Below are positions 8,913 to 19,387 of a stretch of DNA of 64,000 bases, piece after piece. Source of the stretch: Pseudoroseicyclus_A sp041714655 (GTDB lineage Bacteria; Pseudomonadota; Alphaproteobacteria; Rhodobacterales; Rhodobacteraceae); NCBI RefSeq assembly GCF_041714655.1, contig NZ_CP168219.1, positions 2,418,001 to 2,482,000 on the forward strand, read 5' to 3'. The position numbers and the translations under genes are program-made. The notes under the pieces are model-generated. The model was not told where the DNA came from. It did not search any database and was given only the letters and a program-made list of their open reading frames with translations. Position 1 is the stretch's first letter; every line of letters starts with the position of its first letter.

Positions 8913-9674
8913 ATGACAAGGATTGGCGACATCGGGACGCAGGGTCTTCGCGATATCGCCGCGGCCATCGGGCTTCTGACCCGCCTGCCGGTCGGCCAGG
9001 GCGGCGCGGCGGCGCGCGGCGCCCGGGCGGCCTGGGCCTTCCCCGTCGCCGGGCTGGTCGTCGGAACCCTCGCCGGGCTGGTCGGCACCCTCGCGCTCTG
9101 GCTCGGCCTGCCCGCCGGGCTGGTGGCGGCGCTGGTGCTCGCCGCCCAGGCACTCGCCACCGGGGCGCTCCACGAGGACGGGCTGGCCGACACGGCGGAC
9201 GGGCTCTGGGGCGGCTGGGACAGGGCGGCGCGGCTCGCCATCATGAAGGACAGCCGGACGGGCGCCTATGGCGCCATCGCGCTCGTCCTCACCACACTCG
9301 CCCGCTTCGCGGCTCTGGAGCCGCTGATCGCCGCCGGGCTTCTCTGGCCCGCCCTGCTGGTGGCCCCGGCTTTCGCGCGGGGCGCCATGGCCTGGGTCAT
9401 GGCCGTGCTGCCGCCGGCGCGGGCGGACGGGCTGTCGCGCGGGGTCGGCCGGCCGGGCAAGGCGGGCTGGGCGGCGCTGGGGCTCGGCACGCTCTGGGCG
9501 CTGATCCTGATCGGCGGGGCCGGGCTGGTGCTGGCCCTAGCCGGTTTCGCGGCGGCCGCCGCGCTCGCGCTGGTGGCGCGTGCCAAGATCGGCGGCCAGA
9601 CGGGAGACATCCTCGGCGCCGCCTGCGTGCTCGCCGAGATCGGCGGGCTCGCGGCGCTGACAGCGCTGATCTAG
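8913..9674 (+). CDS. cobS: Adenosylcobinamide-GDP ribazoletransferase (cobalamin synthase)
   Basis: Integral-membrane enzyme of 253 residues that joins alpha-ribazole to adenosylcobinamide-GDP in the last steps of B12 synthesis. The acidic metal-binding segment HEDGLADTADGLWGG, followed by MKDSRTGAYGA, is diagnostic. About six hydrophobic segments follow. It uses the product of the divergent cobT. Its TAG stop overlaps the stop of the convergent downstream gene by 3-4 nt, so no separate terminator exists between them. Confidence 0.94.
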   Translation: MTRIGDIGTQGLRDIAAAIGLLTRLPVGQGGAAARGARAAWAFPVAGLVVGTLAGLVGTLALWLGLPAGLVAALVLAAQALATGALHEDGLADTADGLWGGWDRAARLAIMKDSRTGAYGAIALVLTTLARFAALEPLIAAGLLWPALLVAPAFARGAMAWVMAVLPPARADGLSRGVGRPGKAGWAALGLGTLWALILIGGAGLVLALAGFAAAAALALVARAKIGGQTGDILGAACVLAEIGGLAALTALI

Positions 9675-10426
9675 GGCGCCTCGCAGCGGAGCGCCCGCGT
9701 GAAGGCGGGCCGGCCGGCGGCGGCGGAGCCGATGTCGCGGGCCGTCAGCTCCGCCCCGTCGAAGGTCACGGCCAGCACCCGCGCCCAGTCGGGGCTGGCG
9801 ACGATGATCTCCGGCCCCACCCCGCAATCGCGGATGCCGCCGGAAATCCAGTCCTCGCCGATCCGATGCGCGGTGACGCCGGAGAGCGCCGCGACCTCCA
9901 CCAGCGCCGCGCCGTCCTGCCGCACCACGCGCAGCACCCGCGCCAGATGCGGCCGGTCGACATAGGCGAGTTCCACCCGCCCGTCCCCGTCGAGATCGGC
10001 GGCGCCGAGGGGAGCGAGCCAGCGGTGGGGCTGGCCGATGAAGGGCGTCGCCGCCATGAGGCCGGAGGGCGCATAGACGGCGAGCCGGGCGCCGAGGGCG
10101 AGATCGCTCTCGACCGTGATCGCCTCGGCCACGCCGTCGCCGTCGATATCGGCAAGGCGCGGCTCGAGATCCTCGAAGACGCGCGACTCCGGCAGGGTCA
10201 GGCGGCGGTGAACCGGCTGGAAATTGGCGCAGGCCGGGCAGCGGTCGAAGGTGAAGACCAGCGCGCCCCATTCGATGGCATCGCCGAGGACGCCATGGTC
10301 ATAGCGATCCGTCGGCGCGTCATAGACGGCACGGACGGGGCGGTCGGCCCCCTCGATGAGGGCAAGCCCGTCCTCCGCCGCCGCTCCGCCGGCCCAGAGG
10401 GCGAGGAGGAGCGCGGCGCCGCGCAT
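9671..10426 (-). CDS. Secreted FG-GAP/VCBS-like repeat protein
   Basis: 251 residues with a signal peptide (cleavage near GGAAAED, about residue 18). Two calcium-loop motifs of the FG-GAP/VCBS type are seen, DIDGDGVAEAI near residue 92 and DLDGDGRVEL near residue 144, with hydrophobic strands between them. The protein is therefore probably a small exported beta-propeller. Four cysteines (CPAC early, one in RDCG, one at the C-terminus) may pair in the periplasm. It starts 1 nt after the ferredoxin stop and is almost certainly cotranscribed with it. No precise function can be assigned. Confidence 0.75.
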   Translation of the reverse strand: MRGAALLLALWAGGAAAEDGLALIEGADRPVRAVYDAPTDRYDHGVLGDAIEWGALVFTFDRCPACANFQPVHRRLTLPESRVFEDLEPRLADIDGDGVAEAITVESDLALGARLAVYAPSGLMAATPFIGQPHRWLAPLGAADLDGDGRVELAYVDRPHLARVLRVVRQDGAALVEVAALSGVTAHRIGEDWISGGIRDCGVGPEIIVASPDWARVLAVTFDGAELTARDIGSAAAGRPAFTRALRCEAP

Positions 10427-10427
10427 C

Positions 10428-10751
10428 TCAGATCTGCTTCTCGGGCATCTGGACGACGAGCCCGTCGAGCGCGTCGGAGACCTTGAGCTGGCAGGTCAGC
10501 CGCGAGCGCGTGGGATCGGGCTCGAAGGCGAAATCGAGCATGTCCTCCTCCATCGGCTCGCGCGGGGGGAGCTTCTCGACCCAGTCGGGATGCACATAGA
10601 CATGGCAGGTGGAGCAGGCGCAGGCGCCGCCGCAATCGGCCTCGATGCCGGGGATGCCGTTATCGCGCGCCCCCTCCATCACCGTGAGCCCGTTCGGCAC
10701 ATCGACCTGATGCTCGGTGCCGCCATGTTCTATATAGGTAATCCGCGCCAT
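10428..10751 (-). CDS. 2Fe-2S ferredoxin, adrenodoxin type
   Basis: Small cytoplasmic electron carrier of 107 residues. The cluster ligands follow the vertebrate/bacterial adrenodoxin spacing: Cys40, Cys46 and Cys49 in ADCGGACACSTC, and Cys87 in RLTCQL. ATG 10751 was chosen because the sequence upstream is non-conserved. Such ferredoxins feed Fe-S assembly or P450s. There is no isc cluster nearby, and a P450 lies 9 kb away at the window start, so a partnership is possible but only inferred. Confidence 0.92.
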   Translation of the reverse strand: MARITYIEHGGTEHQVDVPNGLTVMEGARDNGIPGIEADCGGACACSTCHVYVHPDWVEKLPPREPMEEDMLDFAFEPDPTRSRLTCQLKVSDALDGLVVQMPEKQI

Positions 10752-10951
10752 AGATGCCTCTTGCCTCACCTCGCCCCTAGATAGGGGAGCCTGCCCGGCA
10801 TGGCCAGAGGGGGCATGGGACGGCATGACGACGCGGCAGGTGAGGACGCGCCGCCACAACGCCCGGGGGCCGGGGCGGCGGGCCTTGCGGGCCCCCGCAG
10901 GCGCCCCCTAGGATCGGCGACCAGAATGCGGCAGCGGTGACCGGCAGCCAG

Positions 10952-11479
10952 ATGAGACGCGCCCTCCTTCTCCTGACCCTTGCCGCCTGCGCGCCCGCCC
11001 CCGACAGCCCGGGCCAGGGCGGCTCCGGCGCCATGCCCCCCGCCTTTTCCGGCGCCGAGATCGAGATCGGCGAGGAGGGGCGCTGCTACGGGCATGACAT
11101 CACCCCGGCGGTGATCGAGACCTTCACGGCGCAGGAGCTCGTCCGCCCCGAGGTGCGCGCCGAGGACGGCACGGTCGTCTCCCCCGCCAGCTACCGCACG
11201 GCCACCCGGCAGGACATCACCCGCGAGCGGCAGGATGTGCGCTTCGAGACGCTCTGCCCGCCGGTCTATACCCAGGCCTTCGTCGAAAGCCTGCAGCGGG
11301 CGCTGGCCGTCCGCGGCTTCTATGCCGGGCCGGTCAACGGCCAGATGGACGTGGCGACGGGCCGGGCGATCCAGGATTTCCAGCGCGGCAACGGGCCGGA
11401 CAGCCCGCTCCTGTCGCTCGCCGCGGCGCAGGCGCTGGGGCTGGTGGCGCTGAGCGAGGCGCAGCTCGACCGGCTCTGA
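10952..11479 (+). CDS. Peptidoglycan-binding-domain lipoprotein
   Basis: 175 residues from ATG 10952, which starts exactly at a lipoprotein signal (MRRALLLLTLAAC); a GTG 15 nt upstream would only add five polar residues. The lipobox cysteine is residue 13. The C-terminal third carries a PG_binding_1-like repeat: VESLQRALAVRGFYAGPVNG, then ATGRAIQDFQRGNG, the pattern that binds cell-wall peptides. It is probably anchored in the outer membrane facing the wall. No enzyme domain is present. Confidence 0.82.
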   Translation: MRRALLLLTLAACAPAPDSPGQGGSGAMPPAFSGAEIEIGEEGRCYGHDITPAVIETFTAQELVRPEVRAEDGTVVSPASYRTATRQDITRERQDVRFETLCPPVYTQAFVESLQRALAVRGFYAGPVNGQMDVATGRAIQDFQRGNGPDSPLLSLAAAQALGLVALSEAQLDRL

Positions 11480-11502
11480 TCCGGGGCTGCCGCCCCCACA
11501 GC

Positions 11503-11527
11503 AAAAGGGCGCCCCGAAGGGCGCCCC
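11503..11527 (-). terminator. Hairpin terminator after degP
   Basis: Two copies of GGGCGCCC flank a short loop, giving a stable hairpin. Read on the minus strand it is followed by TTTT, as expected of an intrinsic terminator for degP. It may also stop the convergent lipoprotein transcript. Confidence 0.7.
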
Positions 11528-11553
11528 TGCCGCTCCCCGCGAGGGGGAGGCGT

Positions 11554-13092
<1,539 letters not shown>

Positions 13093-13323
13093 TTGTATCT
13101 CTCCATGTTGTTTGCGGCTCGTCCCGCCGGCCCGGGAAGGGGGCGGGGCGGATGCGCGACCATCGCGCGTTCGGGGGCCCGGGCACAATCGCTCATTGCA
13201 AGGCGTCAAGGCCATGTGAATGCCTGCAATCGGCATGTGAGCTTAGCGTGAACAGGCGGTTAACAGGGCGGCCGGCACCGTGGCGATCGGCCTGATGCGG
13301 CCGAGGGGCCTTATAGCGGGGCG

Positions 13324-13518
13324 TCAGGCGCCGAGGCTCTTGGCCAGCCAGAGCAGCGCCACGCCGGCGGCGAGGGCACCGAGCCCGAAGAGCCGCCGCT
13401 GGGCGTGATCGAGCGCGCGGAGCGCCTCGAGCATCGCCTCGATCAGCCCGGGCGCCAGCGCCCAGAGCAGACCCTCGGCCACCAGAAGGAGGCCGAGGGC
13501 GAGGATGGCTGTCGCCAT
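13324..13518 (-). CDS. DUF2065 small membrane protein
   Basis: 64 residues with two membrane helices (about 3-24 and 43-60) separated by a basic, amphipathic stretch. This matches the DUF2065 family that regularly follows hflC in Proteobacteria. Its ATG shares one base with the hflC stop (TGATG), showing translational coupling. The role is unknown; an accessory of the HflKC complex is a reasonable guess. Confidence 0.88.
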   Translation of the reverse strand: MATAILALGLLLVAEGLLWALAPGLIEAMLEALRALDHAQRRLFGLGALAAGVALLWLAKSLGA

Positions 13519-14714
13519 CAGGGATTGGTCGCCGGCGCGGTGGCGTCGTCCGCCGCCGCATCGTCTTCGGCGGCGGCGTCATCGGCCGTGGTGTCGTCAG
13601 CAGCGTCGTCAGCCGGGGCTTCATCCGCCGCAGCGTCGTCGGCCGGAGCCTCGTCCGCCACAGGCTCGTCGGCAGCCTCGTCGGCCGGAGCTTCCTCCGC
13701 CGCATCGGCCTCCTCCGCCGGGGCGTCCAGCAGAGCGTCCTCCGCCTCCTCGGCCGGCTCTTCGAGCGCGGGCGACGGGACGTCGTCCGACTCATCGGCC
13801 GGCAGCACCGCGGAAGCCTCCGCGCCGCCATCGCCGGAGCCCGCGATATCGTCGGTGTAGAGGTAATCGAAGAACTCGCTCGAGGGCGTCAGCACCATCG
13901 AGGAATTCGCCGAGCCCAGCGCCACGCGATAGGCCTGCAGAGAGCGGTAGAAGTCGAAGAACTCCGGATCCGCCCCATAGGCCTCGGCGAAGATGCGGTT
14001 GGCTTCGGCATCCGCCTCGCCTCGCGTGATCTGCGCCTCGCGTTCGGCTTCGGACTGGGTCTCGACCACTGTCCTGTCGGCCAGGGCGCGCACGCGCTGC
14101 GCCGCCTCGTTGCCTCGGGCGACCTCGTCCGCCGCCTCGCGCTCACGCTCGGCGCGCATCCGGTCGAAGGTCGCATCGAGGTTCTGCGGCGGCAGGTTGG
14201 TCTGCTTCAGCCGCACGTCGACGACGTCGAGCCCGAGGTTCAGCGCCGAGGCGCGGGCCTGATCGCGGATCCGGGTCATCAGGAGCCGCCGGTCGGAGGA
14301 CAGGATCGTGTCGGAAGTCACCTGATCGGCGCCGAGGACCTCGCGGATCTGGGCGTTGAGGATCGACTGCAGCCGGTTCTCGGCCGTGGCGATACCGCCC
14401 ACGCCCACCGCCTGGCGGAAGCGGACGACATCGTTGATCCGGTAGCGGGCAAAGGCATCGACCACCAGCCGGCGGTCATCCGACGGCGTGACCTCGATGG
14501 TCTGCGTGTCGAGGCTGAGAATCCGGTCGTCGTACTTGACGACCTCCTGGATGATCGGGATCCGGAAGCCGAGGCCCGGATCCTCCTTCACGGTGACGAT
14601 CTGGCCGAATTGTAGGACCAGCGCCTTTTCCTTCTCGTTGACGACGTAGATCGACGAGAGCGCGAGCGCGAGCACCACGACGATGGCGGGGATCAGATAG
14701 ACGGCGCGGCGCAT
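13518..14714 (-). CDS. hflC: HflC, SPFH-domain protease modulator
   Basis: Subunit of the HflK-HflC complex that surrounds and restrains the FtsH protease. An N-terminal anchor (residues 5-25) and an SPFH/band-7 domain with KEKALVLQFGQIV and the later coiled coil REREAADEVARGNEAAQRV are seen. At 398 residues it is about 100 longer than usual: from residue ~285 it ends in a run made almost only of Ala, Asp, Glu and Pro. The tail is in frame with no sign of frameshift. It starts 1 nt after the hflK stop. Confidence 0.94.
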   Translation of the reverse strand: MRRAVYLIPAIVVVLALALSSIYVVNEKEKALVLQFGQIVTVKEDPGLGFRIPIIQEVVKYDDRILSLDTQTIEVTPSDDRRLVVDAFARYRINDVVRFRQAVGVGGIATAENRLQSILNAQIREVLGADQVTSDTILSSDRRLLMTRIRDQARASALNLGLDVVDVRLKQTNLPPQNLDATFDRMRAEREREAADEVARGNEAAQRVRALADRTVVETQSEAEREAQITRGEADAEANRIFAEAYGADPEFFDFYRSLQAYRVALGSANSSMVLTPSSEFFDYLYTDDIAGSGDGGAEASAVLPADESDDVPSPALEEPAEEAEDALLDAPAEEADAAEEAPADEAADEPVADEAPADDAAADEAPADDAADDTTADDAAAEDDAAADDATAPATNP

Positions 14715-14715
14715 G

Positions 14716-15963
14716 TCAGTTGCTCCCCGATTGCGTTGTGATCGCGCCCGAGGGCGGCGGTGCCGTGCGGCCGAGCTCGTTCAGCGGCAGATAGGGGATG
14801 ACCCCCTGCCCGCCACCCGAACCGCCGGCGATGGCATCGTCGAGGATGATCATGTTGGTCTCGCCCAGCACCTCTTCCATCGTCTCGAGATAGAGACGGC
14901 GGCGGGTGACATCCTCGGCCGTCTGGTAGGCCTGGAGCACCGAGGTGAAGCGGCTCGCCTGGCCGAGCGCGTCGTTGACGGTCTCGGCGCGGTAGGCCTC
15001 GGCCTCCTCCACGATCTGCGCGGCGGCACCGCGCGCCTCGGCGAGGGCACGGTTCGAATAGGCATCCGCCTGGCGCTGCAGCCGGTCGCGTTCCTGCTCG
15101 GCGGCCTGCACGTTGCGGAAGGCGTCGATCACCTCGGCCGGCGGGTCGGCCCGCTCGAGGTTGACCCGGACGATGTTGATGCCGCTTTCGTATTCGTCGA
15201 GCGTCGCCTGGATGCTCTCCTGCACGGTCGCGGCGATGAGGCCCCGGTCGCGGTTGAGGATCGGCGCGAGCGTCGAGGCCGCGATGACCTCGCGCATGAC
15301 GCTTTCCGACACCGCCTGCACCGTCTCCTGCGGCTCGGCGATGTTGAAGAGGTAGCGCGCCGGGTCGGCGACGTTCCAGACGACCTGGAAGTTGATGTCG
15401 ACGATATTGGCATCCGTCGTCAGCATGAGGCCCGTCTGGTCACGCGCGGTGCCGGTGGAGCCGATGCTCTCCGTCCGTTCGGAGGTGACGTTGACGACCT
15501 CGTGGGTGACGAAGGGCCAGGGCGCGAAGTTGAGGCCCGGATTGCCGGTGGAGGAATACTGGCCGAAGAAGAGCTCGACCGACTGTTCCTCGGGGCGCAC
15601 CGTGTAGAACGACATGAAGGCCCAGGCCGCGATGACGACGAGGGCGGCGAGACCGACGGTCCCGCGGGTGATGCGGAACTCGCCGCCCCCGCCCGGGCCG
15701 CCGCCGGTGCCGTTCGGCCGCTTGTTGCCGCCGCCGCCCATCAGGACGCGCAGTTGCTCGCGGCCGCGGTTCATCAGATCGTCGATCTCGGGGATGCCCT
15801 CCTGCCGGGGCGGACGGCCCGTCGGGCGGCGCCCGCCGTTCGGGCCCCCGTTCGGCCCGTTCCCCTGACCATTGCCAGAGCCGTTGCCCTGGCCACCATC
15901 ATCACTTCCTCCGCCCTGTCCGCGACCACCGCCGCCCCAAGGCCCCTGGCTGTTGCCTGCCAT
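14716..15963 (-). CDS. hflK: HflK, SPFH-domain protease modulator
   Basis: 415 residues. ATG 15963, preceded by AGGGAG, begins a Gly/Asn/Gln-rich cytoplasmic segment (1-85), then one membrane helix (about 88-110) and the SPFH domain starting FYTVRPEEQSVELFFG. Coiled-coil residues (EQERDRLQRQADAYSN) follow. It is the first gene of hflK-hflC-DUF2065. The glycine-rich N-terminus is typical of HflK. It works with HflC at the inner membrane. Confidence 0.95.
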   Translation of the reverse strand: MAGNSQGPWGGGGRGQGGGSDDGGQGNGSGNGQGNGPNGGPNGGRRPTGRPPRQEGIPEIDDLMNRGREQLRVLMGGGGNKRPNGTGGGPGGGGEFRITRGTVGLAALVVIAAWAFMSFYTVRPEEQSVELFFGQYSSTGNPGLNFAPWPFVTHEVVNVTSERTESIGSTGTARDQTGLMLTTDANIVDINFQVVWNVADPARYLFNIAEPQETVQAVSESVMREVIAASTLAPILNRDRGLIAATVQESIQATLDEYESGINIVRVNLERADPPAEVIDAFRNVQAAEQERDRLQRQADAYSNRALAEARGAAAQIVEEAEAYRAETVNDALGQASRFTSVLQAYQTAEDVTRRRLYLETMEEVLGETNMIILDDAIAGGSGGGQGVIPYLPLNELGRTAPPPSGAITTQSGSN

Positions 15964-16338
15964 CGGCTCCCTACTTTCTTTTTGCCGCTCCCGGCCGTTC
16001 CCCTCCATCTGGACTGCTCTGGCCCGATTTTCAAGCCGGGCGCGACGCCGCGGCAGGCTCCGGCGCGGGCGCTGGGCCGGTTCAGGGGACCTCGCGAAGA
16101 GATCGTGGATAGGCCAGACGCGGGGGCTGCCGCCCCGTCGCCATGGGTGCTCGAACCCATGGCGCACCCATGGCGACCCCCGCCTCGGGGGGCGCTCGCG
16201 CCCCCCGAGATCCCCCCTGAGGATTTTCCGGGAGCAAAGACGAATGGCCCCGGATCCCCTTTCATCTGGCCGAAAATACCTCGGAGGTGTGGAGGCAGAG
16301 CCTCCACCCGGCCCAACGGGCCGGCCCCCCGCGAGCCC
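15964..16338. repeat. 375-bp intergenic mosaic of hairpin repeats
   Basis: No gene is seen between hflK and gor. The stretch holds a 10-bp perfect inverted repeat CGCCATGGGT/ACCCATGGCG near 16140-16165, then a GC-hairpin module (16187-16246) ending GAGGATTTTCCGGGAGCAAAG, and directly after it a two-hairpin module (16250-16330). Both modules recur elsewhere in the window. The hflK promoter must also lie here but was not identified. Confidence 0.7.
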
Positions 16339-17703
16339 TCAGCCCAGCCGCCGCACCGGCATCTTCATCGTCACCAGCTCTTCGGCCATGGTCGGATGCA
16401 CGGCGCAGGTGCGGTCGAAATCCTCCTTCGTCGCGCCCATCTTCACCGCCACGGCGGCGAGCTGGATCAGCTCCCCCGCCTCGGGCGAGACGATGTGGCA
16501 GCCAAGGACGCGGCGGCTCTCCGTTTCCACCACCAGCTTCATGAGCACCCGGTCGGGCGCCCCGGCGAAGGCGGAGCGCATCGGGCGGAAGGACGTGGCG
16601 TAGATCTCCACCGGGCCCCGGCCCCCGGCCTCGTCCTCCGTCAAGCCGACGGAGCCGAGCTCCGGCTGGGTGAAGACGGCCGAGGGCACGAGCTCGTGAT
16701 CGACGGGCGTCGGGTTGCCGCCGAAGACCGTCTCGACGAAGGCCATGCCCTCGCGGATCGCCACCGGCGTCAGCGCGATGCGGCCCGTCACGTCGCCGAC
16801 GGCATAGATCGAGGGCACATCCGTCTGGCTGTATTCGTTGACGACGATCTCCCCGGCCTTGCCGATTTTCACGCCGGCCTCCTCGAGGCCCATCCCGTGG
16901 GTGTTCGGCACCCGCCCGGTGGCGAGGAGGACCTTCTCGTAGACCTCCGCGCCGCCGGTCGAGGCGGTGATGCGCGTGCCGCCCTCCACCTCTTCCGCCG
17001 CCTCGATGGTCGTGCCGAGCCGCAGGTCGACGCCCCGCTCGCGCATACCCTCGGCGACGAGGTCGCGCGCCTCGCCGTCGAAGCCGCGCAGGATCTGCTC
17101 GCCGCGGTAGAACTGCGTCACCTTCACGCCGAGCCCGGCGAGGACGCAGGCGAATTCGCTGGCGATATAGCCGCCGCCGATGATGAGGATCGACTTCGGC
17201 AGGGTCTCGAGATTGAACACATCGTCCGAGACCATGGCGCTCTCGCAGCCGGGGATCTCGGCCCGGAAGGGCCGGCCGCCGGTGGCGACGAGGATATGGC
17301 GGGCGGTGAATTCGGTGCCGTCGGCGAGCCGCACCCGGTGCGGATCGGCGATCACCGCCCGCTGGTCATGGATGGTGACGCCGGCATTGACGAGCCCGGC
17401 GCGGTAGATGCCCTCCAGCCGGTCGAGCTCGGAATGGAGCTTCTTGCGGAAGACCGGCCAATCGAAGGAGGCGGCGCCGACGCGCCAGCCATAGCCCGCC
17501 GCCTCGGCCAGCGTGCCCGGCACGGTGGAGGCGAAGACCATCAGCTTCTTCGGCACGCAGCCGCGGATCACGCAGGTGCCGCCCATGCGGCTCTCCTCCG
17601 CGAGCGCCACCTTGGCACCGCCCTGCGCCGCCACCCGCGCGGCGCGCACGCCGCCCGAGCCGCCGCCGATCACGAAGAGATCAAGGTCGAAGGAAGTCGC
17701 CAT
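16339..17703 (-). CDS. gor: Glutathione-disulfide reductase
   Basis: FAD flavoenzyme of 454 residues that reduces glutathione disulfide with NADPH. Seen: FAD loop VIGGGSGGVRAAR (11-23), redox pair Cys44/Cys49 in GGTCVIRGCVPKK, second nucleotide fold IIGGGYIASEFA, and the C-terminal HPTMAEEL carrying the catalytic histidine. The IRGCVPKK form points to glutathione reductase rather than dihydrolipoamide dehydrogenase or mercuric reductase. It stands upstream of no obvious partner; rpiA lies 124 bp further on the same strand. Confidence 0.93.
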   Translation of the reverse strand: MATSFDLDLFVIGGGSGGVRAARVAAQGGAKVALAEESRMGGTCVIRGCVPKKLMVFASTVPGTLAEAAGYGWRVGAASFDWPVFRKKLHSELDRLEGIYRAGLVNAGVTIHDQRAVIADPHRVRLADGTEFTARHILVATGGRPFRAEIPGCESAMVSDDVFNLETLPKSILIIGGGYIASEFACVLAGLGVKVTQFYRGEQILRGFDGEARDLVAEGMRERGVDLRLGTTIEAAEEVEGGTRITASTGGAEVYEKVLLATGRVPNTHGMGLEEAGVKIGKAGEIVVNEYSQTDVPSIYAVGDVTGRIALTPVAIREGMAFVETVFGGNPTPVDHELVPSAVFTQPELGSVGLTEDEAGGRGPVEIYATSFRPMRSAFAGAPDRVLMKLVVETESRRVLGCHIVSPEAGELIQLAAVAVKMGATKEDFDRTCAVHPTMAEELVTMKMPVRRLG

Positions 17704-17827
17704 GGCCTGCCCCTTTGCTGCCCGCCCGGCCCCTGAGATAGGCCAGCGGGCGGCAGAGTGCCAGAAGGGGGCGGCTAGAGGCCCGCCCGATGGGCCGGGC
17801 GATGGCGGCGCCGGAGCCGGCCGGGGC

Positions 17828-18616
17828 TCAGTCCGTCATGTCGGAGAAGGCGTTGCCGTCCTCGACGAAATCGTAGCTCTCGCTGGTCGTCTCGCCGGTG
17901 GCGAGGTTGCGCATCTCGACACGGCCGTCGCCATGGCCGATGACCACGGCGTCGCAGATGTCGATGAAGAGCCCGTTCTCGACCACCCCGGGGATCTGGT
18001 TGAGCACGAGGCTGAGCTGCCGCGCATTGCCGATCCGGTTCAGATGCAGATCGAGGATATGGTTGCCCTCGTCGGTGACGTAAGGCGCCTCGCCGTTCAT
18101 GCGGAGCGCCGTGGTGCGTCCGAGCACGTCGAGCCCGATCAGCGTCTCCTCGATCAGAAGCCGCGTCGTCTGCCAGCCGAAGGGGATGACCTCGACGGGC
18201 AGCGGGAAGGCACCCAGGGTCTCGACCTCCTTGGAGCCGTCGGCGATGACCACCATCTGGTCGGAGGCGGTGGCGACGATTTTCTCCATCAGAAGCGCCC
18301 CGCCGCCGCCCTTTATGAGGTTGAGCTTTTCGTCGAACTCGTCGGCGCCGTCGATGGTCAGGTCGAGCCAGCGCGCCTCGTCGAGCGATATGACCTCGAT
18401 GCCCACGTCCCGCGCCAGCGCGGCGGTGCGAGAAGAGGTCGGTACGCCGGTGATCTTCAGCCCCTCCTCGCGGACCATCTCGCCGAGGCAGCGCACGAGC
18501 CAGGCGGCGGTGGAGCCGGTGCCGAGCCCGACGCGCATCCCCGATTCCACCATCTTCGCCGCCCGCTTGGCGGCGACGAACTTGGCCTTGTCGATGGGGG
18601 AAAGATCGGCGGGCAT
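17828..18616 (-). CDS. rpiA: Ribose-5-phosphate isomerase A
   Basis: Interconverts ribose 5-phosphate and ribulose 5-phosphate in the pentose phosphate pathway. 262 residues. Seen: GLGTGSTAAWLV (phosphate site), IDGADEFDEKLNLIKGGGGALL with the catalytic Asp and Lys, and VIADGSKEV. ATG 18616 has GAGGAG 7 nt upstream and was preferred to a TTG 15 nt earlier. The C-terminus carries an extra acidic tail. It lies just upstream of gor on the same strand, so the two may be cotranscribed. Confidence 0.94.
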   Translation of the reverse strand: MPADLSPIDKAKFVAAKRAAKMVESGMRVGLGTGSTAAWLVRCLGEMVREEGLKITGVPTSSRTAALARDVGIEVISLDEARWLDLTIDGADEFDEKLNLIKGGGGALLMEKIVATASDQMVVIADGSKEVETLGAFPLPVEVIPFGWQTTRLLIEETLIGLDVLGRTTALRMNGEAPYVTDEGNHILDLHLNRIGNARQLSLVLNQIPGVVENGLFIDICDAVVIGHGDGRVEMRNLATGETTSESYDFVEDGNAFSDMTD

Positions 18617-18833
18617 GGGCGGGCTCCTCAAGACGTTGGGCTCTTATAGGAAGGTTGGCGGCGAAGGGCGAGAGGTCTGGCGGCGGCCGGACGGGCGCAG
18701 AGGCGGCCGGGGCGCAGGGGGGCGCGGCTGCCCCCGGGGCCGGATCAGCCCGGGCACCGGCCGGCCTTGACGGGGGCGGGAGGCGGCGCCACTTCCGGAA
18801 AGGGCGAGAGGCCAGGCCAGAGAGGAAGCCGCG

Positions 18834-19187
18834 ATGCAGCGATGGGTCTATCTCGGGCTCGGCTGGCTGATGATCGGGCTCGGGCTCATCGGGATCGTCC
18901 TCCCCGGCCTGCCAACCACGGTCTTCATCATCCTCGCCGCCTTCTTCTTCGCCCGCTCCAGCCCGGCGCTCCATGCGAAGCTCCTCGCCCATCGCCGATT
19001 CGGGCCGGTGCTGAGGGATTGGGAGGCGCGGGGCGCCATCCCGCGCCGCGCGAAAGCCTGGGCCGTGGGCAGCATGGCGGCGATCCTGATGCTCAGCCTC
19101 GTCCTCGGCCTGCCGGCCTGGGTGATCGGAGTGCAGGTCGTCGGCATGGGCGCCGGCGCCGCCTATATCCTCACCCGGCCGGACTGA
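18834..19187 (+). CDS. DUF454 (YbaN-like) inner-membrane protein
   Basis: 117 residues with an N-terminal hydrophobic hairpin (4-40) containing GIVLPGLPTTVFIILAAFFF, the hallmark of the DUF454/YbaN family, and further hydrophobic segments at about 78-112. The central FARSSP and RDWEARGAIPRRAK are also typical. GAGGAAG lies at a good distance from the ATG. Function in the family is unknown. It is divergent from rpiA across a 217-bp gap with no other feature seen. Confidence 0.88.
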   Translation: MQRWVYLGLGWLMIGLGLIGIVLPGLPTTVFIILAAFFFARSSPALHAKLLAHRRFGPVLRDWEARGAIPRRAKAWAVGSMAAILMLSLVLGLPAWVIGVQVVGMGAGAAYILTRPD

Positions 19188-19224
19188 GGCTTCGGGGTAG
19201 CCCGCCCTGCACCTCCGCCCCCCC

Positions 19225-19310
19225 CGGATCCCCCTTCATCTGGCCCAAAATACCTCGGAGGTGTGGAGGCAGAGCCTCCACCCGGCCCGGCACGGGCCGG
19301 CCCCCTCCCC
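19225..19310 (+). repeat. Two-hairpin intergenic repeat, copy 2
   Basis: Nearly identical to 16250-16330: CTTCATCTGGCC, AAAATACCTCGG, then stems GTGGAGGC/GCCTCCAC and CCGGCCCG/CGGGCCGG. It sits between two plus-strand genes. The remaining bases of this 200-bp gap show nothing else. Confidence 0.8.
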
Positions 19311-19387
19311 GCGCAAGACGTCGCTTTCTGGCTGCGGCCTGTCTGTCCCGGCTGGCCGGACGGGCGGCGAGGTGCTTAGCTGCCCCC

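Noticed and set aside
14713..17736. 1007-codon plus-strand open frame across hflK and gor
   Set aside because: Antisense to two clearly conserved genes; His/Arg/Asp/Gly-rich product without motifs, typical of GC-rich shadow frames.
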